From assembly GCA_018466975.1 (NCBI GenBank), contig CM031562.1, positions 3,348,001 to 3,412,000 on the forward strand: DNA of 64,000 nucleotides. Reading direction: 5' to 3'. Both the position numbers and the translations under genes were made by a program. A model generated the notes under the pieces. That model worked only from the letters and a program-made list of their open reading frames with translations, was not told where the DNA came from and did not search any database. Within the stretch, counting starts at the first letter, position 1. Every line of letters starts with the position of its first letter. The DNA is from Sparassis latifolia. Lineage: Eukaryota; Basidiomycota; Agaricomycetes; Polyporales; Sparassidaceae. Below are positions 1 through 8,775 of the stretch, piece by piece.

Positions 1-498
1 TTTGAGCCATCGCTTCATTCCGTCCCAGTCCAACACTTTCCCTTGCTGCTTCATCTCCTTTTTTTGTGCGATGTAGCTGCGCATCGCGTCGTCACGAAGT
101 AAGATCGATATTTGCGTGACCCATTCAACCGCTGAAATGTGCTGGGCTGTAAGGTAATCTTCGATAATCGAGATCCAGGCGTTCACGTCGTCCGAATCGC
201 ATCCTCGGAAAAGTGGGAGGTCGGCCTTGATACTCGCCGGTCGCATAGCAGTCATCGTAGAGGGCGAAGCCGAGCTCTGTGAAGGTGCCTGCATGGTTAT
301 CTGCACTGTAGACAGAGCGTTCTGTAAGACGTTCTGCATCTGAGCAGCACTCACGGTACTTGCCTGTGCCGCGGCCGCTTCTGCAGATACCTGTGAAATC
401 CTTTGGTCAAGCACGTCCAAAATCGGCTGCAAGGCTTGAAAACTCTCAGGCGAGACTGCGGCAGCAAGCGCTGCGAGTAACGGATGAAGGTCGGCCAT
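1..498 (-). CDS. Gag N-terminal region of Ty3/gypsy copy A (partial)
   Basis: The start codon is at 498-496 and corresponds exactly to the gag ATG at 50214 of the complete copy. The frame stays open to the window edge, covering about 166 residues. It is a retrotransposon capsid precursor: an Ala/Gln-rich N-terminus followed by the region before the capsid core. It agrees with the complete copy except for scattered substitutions, many of them CpG transitions. The zinc knuckle and pol part are outside the window. Confidence 0.9.
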   Translation of the reverse strand, partial: MADLHPLLAALAAAVSPESFQALQPILDVLDQRISQVSAEAAAAQASTVSAAQMQNVLQNALSTVQITMQAPSQSSASPSTMTAMRPASIKADLPLFRGCDSDDVNAWISIIEDYLTAQHISAVEWVTQISILLRDDAMRSYIAQKKEMKQQGKVLDWDGMKRWLK

Positions 499-668
499 AG
501 CGCTAAATAATCAATGAAGGGATGAGGACGTATGTTGATTAAAACCCAGATAGAACAAAGACTAGAGAATGACGTAGAATAGAGGCAAAACCAATAGACA
601 GCTGTTGAAGTCGGCAACAGGGTAAGCATGTCGGAATGAAGGAATCAATAACCCTTCATTTGCGCAAA

Positions 669-1321
669 TGAAGATTTCGCTTACTATCGGAGTCTCGGAA
701 AGCGGCGAGACCTAATAATATTTCGGGGGGAAGTACACACTGCCCCCTCCAGCGCATTCCTCGCGCTCTTTTATGTACATCGGTGGAGTCTGGTGGAGCC
801 TCGCATTAAGTGCTTGGCTATCATCACTATGAATTCATAACTACATATGTGGACGAACCGCTGTGGAGTAATGACGTCGAGACTCATATCGTACAAATAC
901 AGAAGATTACAGCATGTTGCATAATTGCGTGAAACTTGGGATTTTTGTGCGCTATTTGTCTTGCGCAAACAAAGCCATAAGGGGAAGGTCGGAGTTGCAT
1001 CGGGGACTACGCCCAAAATTCGACTACTTACATCTTAGTTTACAGGACCTCACTTAAGAGAAGCAAAGCATACGGAAGTACTTTGGAACATGTACCCAGT
1101 GCATTGGAAAACTTTGTGAGCCACCAAGTGGCACGAATGATGAATGTAGGGCAGAGTGTCGGAAGCCGTGATTTGTTGGCATCCACCCGACCTACCGGAT
1201 ATGGGTTTGTTTGCCCCGGCCAAATAAGCCAGAGAAATCCGGGAGTTTCACGCAATTATGCAACACGCTGTAACATACATATCGGGTCGGAGTAAATACT
1301 GGCAAATATCCAAGTCCAACA
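669..1321 (-). repeat. 5' LTR of copy A, split by a MITE
   Basis: The LTR begins TGTTGG at 1321 and ends CA at 669 on the minus strand. Removing the 361-bp insert and one TA duplicate leaves exactly 290 bp, the length of both LTRs of the complete copy. It differs from those by a few substitutions, some being CpG transitions. A TATA-like ACATAAAAG motif lies in its second half, as in the intact LTRs. Confidence 0.95.
910..1270. mobile_element. 361-bp MITE inside the LTR, TA target duplication
   Basis: The sequence interrupts the LTR and is absent from both other LTR copies in the window. Its ends form terminal inverted repeats of about 29 bp with one mismatch: the left end starts CAGCATGTTGCATAATTGCG and the right end is its complement with one change. 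TA at 908-909 and TA at 1271-1272 flank it, whereas the empty LTR has a single TA, so this is a 2-bp TA duplication as made by Tc1/mariner-type transposases. It has no long open frame, so it is non-autonomous. The family name is unknown to me. Confidence 0.88.
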
Positions 1322-1332
1322 GTGCTTGCGGC

Positions 1333-4300
1333 CAGTGTTGTCACTGACCCCGTCAGACCCCCGTCAGTCAAGGAATGTCAGTCAGACCGTCAAAGAAGTC
1401 AGTCAAATTTGACCGGTCAATCAAAAACGTGAGTAAATATGTAAGCAAATATTATTACTTCTTTCAGACAGGTCTACTTAAACGATGTGGGTAGGTTCAG
1501 CGGCTTAGCGACAGCTTCAGGAGGGATATGGAGGTATATTAAGTACTAGAACCGGTGCCTATAGGTTCTGATCCTGTATAGTATGGAGGAGATCATACTG
1601 TGCAAGCTCTTGAGCATAATTTTTCATCCCTCCGTGCCAATAAAAATCAAGCCCGGTTCGAGTCATTACCATTGGATGCACCGACAGTAGGATAGAGGAA
1701 GAGGGCCCTCAATGGAATACTTGTTTTCCTGGGCTGTGGTGTGGCCTCGAAAGAGCTGGAAGGGGAGAGGATAAGGGGACCGCTGGCTACGATATCGTGG
1801 TCATCCTCCGTGTCGCCATTGGCTTCAATTGAATCCATCTGTAATTGCTCGCCCAATTCGCGAAATGTGCCTTCTCCCAGGCTGTCATCAGTCAGTGATA
1901 ACGGTAGCGCAATCTCAGCGCGAGGCAAAGTCTCCTGGCTCGGGGAATCCTGGCCAAATTTCCGCTTTTTCCGTGGGTTCGTAAGACCAGCGCGGTATGA
2001 ATTCGACAGTATCCATTTTGACCGTTGTGCCCTTGTGAACCTTGGCGCAGGCAATGCGGTTCGCAGTTTCGTGTGAGTGATGCGAATTCACTGAGCGCGC
2101 TCGCAGCTGGCGAATTAGCGATGACACTGAGTAGCAGAATCGCGAGCTTTGTCACCCCGTTTCGACCTAGTGATATCTCGTCATTGGAAGTGTCGATTGC
2201 AGACCATATGGAGACAAGATCAATATCCTGCAAGTAGAATCAGAACTGTGCAGGACGTCATGTTTGATAGTTACGCACCTCTCCGTCCTCATCTGCAAGA
2301 GCTTTGCCCTGATCTAATTCCATCGCCTCTCGTGTGAACTCTCCCTGTACCTTCGAATAATCTCCTAGAGCACACACAAAATCATTGTTGGTGTCTTCGC
2401 CAAAGACTCGTTTGAAGACCCGCTTCGCCATGGCAGTGAGCGCATTCTTCGTGAGTGCAGCGCGATCGAAGCAGCGACCCCGGGTATATGGATTGAAGAA
2501 GACCGCCAAGATAAAGACATCCTGGTCTGCCTTTTTCCACCGTTTCTCGAGACTATCGAGAATCTTGGACTGGACTTGATCCTCTGTGTCAGGGGAGCTG
2601 TAGATGCGATAGAGATTGGTGAGTGTCAAGAGGACATGGTCAAGTCGGGTATGGGGGGCCTGAGTGATGTTCATCGCGATTGCAAGTGGCTCAAGGTGAG
2701 TTCGAATCCTGCAACCAATGGCTGTTAGGGACCTTTCACAGACTGATTAGGTCTTAACTCACCTGACAAGTTTCTTCCAGAATTCATCGGCCTTCACAGT
2801 GTTAAGGATGCTCAGGGCTTTCACCTTGACATCGGCGGTCTTACCGGCACAGATCAGGAGCTTGTCCGCATGCCGCGCACAACACAACTTCATGGCGAGC
2901 GACAAATCCAGCAAACGCGAGATAGAGAGAAAGTGTGCTGTCCAACGAGTGACACAGGGCAAGATGAGGGCGAGTACTCGAGTTGCATCAGTATAAGTCA
3001 ACTCCTGCTCCTTTTCGAAGAGGTCCAGTGCAGCTCCGTGACTATTGAACCATTTGATTATCTCTTGAGCTTGAACAATGGCCTCGAGGATCTCAGGTAT
3101 GGTTAGGTACTCGTCCACAATGAGTTGAATCTGATGGGACCAGCAAACCACACAGATAATGCACGCCATGACCACGCTTAACAACCGCCGCATTTTCTTC
3201 CCATCCGGACCGTCATCGGTGCACCAGCCAATGGTCTTGACTCCATATTTCTCTGACATGTACTTTATGTCTGCTCTGACAAGTTCCAACAACCTGTCTC
3301 CTGTTTTCGGTTCACCCGACATGTCATGCGTCCGAACAAGGTAGGCCTGTAACGTGCATATCAGTTGACATTCTTTGTCATGGCTAACAGTAGGTCTTCC
3401 TTACCTCATGTTCTACCGTCATCATTGATGTAACAACCGACGTCTTAGCCACGTTTTTCCAACCATCACATTGCCCAGTAGCAACCTTCCCCTTGACCTT
3501 CATCGTTGTCCTCGACTCTACCTCATCAAATGCTCGATCAAGATATACTCCGGACAATGAGCGTCGATCGGGAACCTTGGCTCCAGGTACCCATTTCCTC
3601 ATGAAGAGTTGCATCTCTGCATTATCGGCCATATTCCAAGCCATCCCGCATGAGATGAACAGTTTGCACAGGTCCTATGCAAAGTTCTGCTGGCGTTCAG
3701 CTGGCCATGGCTGTGCTGATGAATCGGAAGGTAAGGTTTCGAAGCTCGTGCGTGTTGACTTCATTCTTTTTGCAGGATGTGGTGTCGAAGGAATTGATGG
3801 ACTATCTAGGCCTGGTAAGAACATGAAGGGCAGTGCTGAAGGAGCCGGAGGATGATTCTCCTTGTTCTGGTCATGCGCAGCTGCTCTGGCCTCCACACCT
3901 TGAAGGTCGGAACCTGTTACATATGCACATTTTTGCGCATGATCCTTCATAACTTTCCAAGTCCCTTTGATAGGAACTACACCTAGCTGAATTGCGGTAG
4001 GTCCATCTGTTCCGGGAACGGCAGGATTGACTGGTAATGGCCCAGGAGACAATGCTAGGAGCCGTATAAAGTCAGTCAAGTTTTGAAATATCCCGATGAC
4101 AACACTGACCAATTTTCAGTAGCTCTGCTGTGCTTCGGGCCTCTACAATAGTGCCCCGTGCGATCGCGACACGGTCGGCACACTCGTTAACACGGAGACA
4201 TTCTCCGATGCAGCTGCAACACCATGCATTCAGGTAGGAATTATTACTGAGATAATGAGACTTGTCGGAATGGAACAGTTTCCACCATGGACTTTTAATA

Positions 4301-4498
4301 GTCATAGATAGAATAAATAGAGTTGGAGTGTCTTTTTTTACAAGCTGTACAGTACGACAAGACACAAAATTGTATTTTTTTGAAGAGCACACGTGATCTC
4401 TGACTTTGATTGACCCGTCTGACTGACACGTCAAGTCAAGGTGTCAGTCAGTCAAATTTGACCCTCACTGACACGTCAAAGAATTTTTGCCAACACTG
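1333..4498 (-). mobile_element. hAT-superfamily DNA transposon, 3.17 kb, inactivated
   Basis: The ends are CAGTGTTG and CCAACACTG, the typical hAT terminal inverted repeat. A perfect 8-bp target duplication CTTGCGGC lies at 1325-1332 and 4499-4506. Both subterminal regions (about 1345-1430 and 4400-4490) are packed with GTCAGTCA/TGACTGAC-type short repeats, including the palindrome GTCAAATTTGAC at each end; such arrays are usual transposase-binding sites. A multi-exon transposase gene occupies the interior on the minus strand. It carries a nonsense codon and an apparent frameshift, so this copy should not be autonomous. It landed just beyond the LTR of copy A, within the Crinkler-like gene. 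Confidence 0.95.
1647..4305 (-). pseudogene. hAT transposase (BED/RNase H-like/dimerisation), broken
   Basis: Start codon proposed at 4305. In order I see a N-terminal segment starting with KSPWW and a Cys/His cluster, a second Cys/His (BED-like) segment near 4000-3900, the region with CDGWKN near 3450 that carries the first catalytic Asp, a DDGPDGKKMR segment and the hAT CWSH motif followed by TRWTAHF (3322-2760), the block with EKRWKKAD (2674-2258), and the C-terminal dimerisation motif around NSPAASALSEF (near 2100). Introns with GT-AG ends join these exons at about 3408-3350, 2765-2710 and 2281-2232. Two lesions are visible: TAG at 3677-3675 in the frame before the catalytic exon, and a one-base frame break near 2083 directly after SEF, where family similarity continues in another frame (KVHKGTTVKMD). 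The assignment to hAT is firm; exact exon ends are inferred. Confidence 0.88.
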
Positions 4499-4717
4499 CT
4501 TGCGGCTGCGACAATCAGCAAGATGACAAACCTTCCAGAGCGCCAGTGTGTTAGAATCAACACCTGCAAGCGCGTTCGCTAACTGCTGCCAAACGAGCTT
4601 TTGCAAGTCAATAACCTGTGAGTTCTTCATAGCCTTGACTCTGATGGGCGACTCTTGGTGTTCCAAAAGGCAGTTTAGAGTGAACTTGTCCTCGTCGTTT
4701 GTCATGTCCGATGCCAT
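4499..4717 (-). pseudogene. Crinkler (CRN)-type N-terminal exon, gene truncated by transposons
   Basis: The exon runs from ATG 4717 to 4532, where AAG is followed by GTTTGTC, a plausible intron donor. The encoded 62 residues have the hallmarks of the Crinkler N-terminal ubiquitin-like domain (LNCLL near the start, a middle VIDLQKLV helix, and the terminal LALWKV). In fungi and oomycetes this domain precedes variable C-terminal nuclease, kinase or NTPase-like modules; secretion or intracellular roles are not settled in fungi. The rest of the gene is missing: the intron runs 26 bp into the hAT target duplication, then hAT, then the retroelement. Any distal part would lie beyond the left edge. 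An in-frame upstream ATG at 4825 exists but the 4717 start fits the family better. Confidence 0.75.
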
Positions 4718-5447
4718 TGTCGATTGCGAAGGGTAGCTGGTCGATAGAGGCGGGCCCATTTCGGGGTTCATGGTATCGGAGCTCTTACAGCTAATTGTAA
4801 ATCGATAGGCCCTGCCCAAAATCAATGCTCAGTCGGAGATCTGGCAAGAGGCTCGCCGACGATACTGATGGCGTACGTAAGCCATCAGCACGAGGGAAGC
4901 GCCGCCTCCTCGCAGAGACCTTGCTTGCGACATTTGCCACCGTACAGATTCGAACTTGAGACGTTGCCGAGTGGGGACTTGTCGTACAAGATTCAGATGT
5001 ACGGGAGGAACCGGGGAGTCGAAAAGCGAGACAATTAGACCTTGCAAGCAATGATGATGATGATGAATTCCGTATTTATATACCGCAAGACCTTGCAAGC
5101 AAGGTAACCGTTGGCGTGAACGTTCAGAGATGTAGCCATAGACGCGTGGCAGCCATTCAATGATACTGTCGCTCGGGGCTCTGTACGGCACGACATTGCA
5201 GTATCAGTGATTCGCAGGAGCAAGGAGATACTATTGTACGCAGATCAGTAAATGAACTATACATACAGCGTAAGAACAAGGTGATTGGACGTATAAGTAC
5301 TAAGATGATACAGAGCGTAGGCTACAGGAAACAAAACGAACATCAACGACCGTTGGACGCAACGTGCACAAACCAAGAAAGCAGCGTCAGAGCGAGCGGA
5401 AAAGTCAAATCAGAGAGTATGTTGCGGTAGTGTCCTGCACAACGAGG
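4718..5447. other. Intergenic region upstream of the Crinkler-like gene
   Basis: No supported gene. On the minus strand a TATATAAATA motif lies at 5082-5073, about 355 bp before the Crinkler start. It sits between two copies of a 14-bp direct repeat GACCTTGCAAGCAA at 5038-5051 and 5089-5102, with a short ATG trinucleotide run after the first copy. The small open frames here look like chance. Confidence 0.4.
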
Positions 5448-8400
5448 TCATGTTCTTAGCATGAGCATCGGCGGGAGGTTCAGCTCCGGAGGCAGCGGCG
5501 GGCGCAAGCCGGAGCAGGTGCACGCCTCCTCGAGGCTCTTGCGGAGCTCGTCCCGGCGCCGGATATGTCGCGCTATGGACGACGTTCAGTACCAAGCGTA
5601 AGCGACGAGGAGCAGACCACGTACCTGCACATGGCCACAAGGCGCTGAATACGTCGAGCCCGAGAAGGAAAGACTTGGCGAGCTCGAGCGCGTGCGTGAG
5701 GGTGTGATCGAAGTTCCACAGCGCGAGGCAGACGGTAACCTGCGCGGTGAACCAATTGACCTGGAACGGATGGCGAGAGAGTATGTGTCCTGTGGTCTCT
5801 GCAAGCTGCAGTAGAGCGCCCTTGACGAGCTTTGCGAGGTGATCCTGGTGGTACACTGTGCGAGTATGCGTCAAAGATCGCCTCGGATGATCGAATGATG
5901 ACATGGACTTACACCACTCCTCCGCCTGACGGCGATCGAAGATCGGCGCTGTGATGCTGTCGACTTCTTGAAGCCGGCTAAGACTAGAATTCGCCAAACT
6001 CGATCAGCACGGAGCCAGCCGTCACGGAGTGAAGATCCAACGCACCGACGCAACTCATGTGTCATCGACATCCTGGTACTGAAGATGAGTCAACAAACTT
6101 CGAACACACGCCAATACAATACACCACAGATGCAGACGCACTTATACAGGATCTCCCGAGAACCATATACGAGTGCAGGGTCGAGATTGCACTCGTGCAT
6201 GTCGAGTGCGTCCATGATGGAGCGTGTCTCGGCGAGTACCTCCATCGCGAACCCGGTGCGCTGCTCAGGCGTCCATTGATCATCGCGCCGGCGGATGCAC
6301 CCGTTGAACAGTAGCATGCTGCGGCAGTTGAGAGCACCGAGCGACTCTTTCGGACAGTGGCTGAACAGCTGCTTGTGACTCAGGACGCGCTCATACGCCT
6401 CGCCGGGGAAGAGCAATGCATACTGTAGGAGATCCAAACGGTGTCAGAGAACCCCCACGAAGAAAAATTAGCCTAACTGAGGCGCACATTAGATGGCTCC
6501 GACAGCGCGAAGCTTTGCGGTTCTTGGTGGACCGCCGCACACTGGAAGGTGTAATTCGTGACAAGAGTGAGCGCGCTCCAGCACAGGCGGCGACACTCCT
6601 CCCTACGGAGCTCCGCCTCGCTCCAGTTGGGGTCCCACGGTGGGTTGTACGAGAAGCACGGGCAGCGATCGTGGATGGGATCCGAGCCCGGGCTGTGCGA
6701 CATTGGCGTACATGAACACTTCTTCGGCGGCCGGTAATTGCCCGGCATGTAAACCACAGGCACCGAGACTGATCCAAACATGGACGTGTCCGGATTGTGG
6801 ATGTCTACGGAGCACAGCGACAGAACTTGGATGATCCGGTCGAGGAACTGCAGCGCATTCGCTGCACGCTCAGGCGTGTACTGCGGATGGCAGGAAGACT
6901 CGAAGAGTGCGAGGATCTGGGCAATGACGTAGCAATTAGCCTACAGATATGAGGTGCGTCCTCAGAGATGCGACGCACCAGAGCAGCTTCAGCAAGTCTG
7001 TAATCAATCGATTGGGTGTTGCATGCCGCCTCCAGCAGTGCCTGCGCTGAATCACGGAGATAAAGTGCACGGCTACGCCCTTCAGCACCCTGCTCAATCT
7101 GACTTGACTTCATGAGCGTCGCCAATGCAAGACCAGACATGATCAAAGCTGGCTGGGTGCGAGAGCGACGATCACTATTATGTAGATCTAGGAGGAACGT
7201 CGGGAGATGGAAGAACGAGAGCCAATAGCCGCCTGCGATGAAACTGAAGGACAATCACAGAGATAATGCATTGGTGGATAGAAGAACGGCGCAAGCACTT
7301 ACACAAACTTGAGCTCGTCGGTGAGCTCTCTCATCCTATTGTATGGGAAGCGTCGGTTACCGCGAACCGTGGATGATGCACAAACTGCTTACGAATATGT
7401 CATAGCGAGCTGCTCCCAAAACGTTGTGCGCAAATATTCCATCGACGGAGAAGGCGGAATATGCATAGATCTATTCTGCACGTCCTGCTGCTGGCTCTGA
7501 ACAGCGTCAAGAGGGTGCGAGTACCGATTCGCAGCGAGCATCGACGCCGCATAATACCCAATCGAGGGGCGGCTGCAGGGCGACAAGGTGCGGGCATTTT
7601 GCCCACAATGCATGACCATACCCTGGCGGGACGCGGTATCCACGCCCACACTCACTTTCGCCGAAGGTAGACTTTGCTGCGGAATTGTCGAAGTGTCGAG
7701 GACAATCAAGTCCTCAGGCGCTCCGTCATTGCCATTCGACGAGGTGGATGGGACAATGGGCCTGGGCATCGCGGATTTTCCACTGACGCTCGGAACCATG
7801 GGTGTGCTGGTAAAGTCCTCAGTTTTGTCTGAAGACATGGCAGCAGCGTCAAAATCATCCACCGCCTTGCGCTTCTTGCGCGGTGGTGGGACGTCATCGT
7901 CGACCGGACGTTTCTTGCAGGAGCGCTGGCGGGTGCCTGGACGTTTGTCCGGACCCCTGCGTTTGGGCACAGCGTCGTATTCGCATTCATTATTCCGGCG
8001 GGTGCAGTTGTGGCACACTGGCCGTGTCGAGTCGCAACGGATTTTACGCGCACGGCTAGGTGCAGTTAGTGAGCATCAAGGGATACAGTAATCGAGAAAA
8101 CGCGACGCACCATTGACGACATGCGACGACGACGCTGGAAGCTTCCCTGCGCACGGGACGTGCCGGCCCGGTAGCGGGAGGCGGGACCGCCGCAGGGGCC
8201 CTCTGTACAGACGTTCCCAGTGTTATTTGGGGTGATCGGTCGCTCGACGACGAGGAAGAATTGCTGCGCGATGAGTACGTATGTTGCGCATCGGCGAACG
8301 GCTCGGAAATTCTGTTCTGCGGCAAGCTGAAAGTATACTCGGCATTGGGAGGGGTGATGGCGAGGCTGGAGGGACTGTCGCCTATGTTGACGATGTGATG

Positions 8401-8775
8401 ATGGTCAGCCAGCATGTATGGTAAGCCAGAGACGGATGAATTCGGTGGCTGTAACGAATGGAGGAGTTGTGGATCTCGGACATGGGCGCTAGCGTGAGGC
8501 GGGTCGTAAGGACGATCGAAGGCGCTTGGGATGAGTGGCTGGTCGACGCCGTGGAGGTCGAGAGGGCCAAAGTGGTACCGGGCTTAATAGCGGGTGAGAT
8601 GGACTAAAGACAGCGAGACAAGATAAGAAGACCGACCGTCATGGGTGCTGGGATATGGACCATCGAAGATAGGCGAGTGGAGCTCTGAGCCGTCCTCGGA
8701 GGACTGGATACCGTCCTCGACAACGGGGAGCTGAGCGTATGGGGCATAGAGGTCGCCGTCCGCACTCGCAACCAT
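5448..8775 (-). CDS. Zn2Cys6 fungal transcription factor
   Basis: A nuclear DNA-binding regulator of the Gal4-type family. Start at ATG 8775; the first exon ends near 8635 and a 50-nt intron leads to a second exon ending at the zinc cluster. Splicing across 8110-8056 joins ACRQ to CRARKIRCD, then CHNCTRRNNECEYD, giving the full six-cysteine binuclear cluster with a basic linker and a following KKRPVDDD / RKKRKA basic stretch (nuclear signal). The N-terminal region is low-complexity, Ser/Pro-rich. Downstream exons (about 7330-5450) encode the fungal-specific regulatory domain, with segments such as GYWLSFFHLPTFLLDL and EECRRLCWSALTLV. The last exon ends in LPPMLMLRT with stop at 5450-5448. About ten exons and roughly 900 residues, normal for the family. 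Target genes cannot be inferred. Confidence 0.88.

Larger units (their letters stand above)
1..1321 (-). mobile_element. Ty3/gypsy LTR retrotransposon, copy A (5' end only)
   Basis: This is the 5' part of a Ty3/gypsy element read on the minus strand: LTR (1321 to 669), a leader of about 170 bp, then the start of gag running off the left window edge. It is nearly identical to the complete copy at 49754-55366, both in LTR and gag. Many of the differences I could align in gag are C/T or G/A changes at CpG sites, with copy A carrying the TG or CA state; at least two are transversions. Its LTR holds an inserted MITE. The base after the LTR start (1322 on) leads within three bases into the target duplication of the neighbouring hAT element. 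Its 3' LTR and target duplication lie outside the window, so completeness cannot be judged. Confidence 0.93.

Noticed and set aside
1640..1670. Possible tRNA B-box (GGTTCGAGTC)
   Set aside because: It lies inside the hAT element, lacks the final CC, and no cloverleaf arms or A-box fit around it.
2690..2712. GAGTTCGAATCC resembling a tRNA T-arm
   Set aside because: It is the exon sequence of the hAT transposase at a splice acceptor (spliced peptide IRTHLEP); no tRNA fold.
4829..5191. Minus ORF with a His run (120 codons)
   Set aside because: The His run comes from the ATG/ATC trinucleotide repeat; no domain, and it overlaps the Crinkler promoter region.
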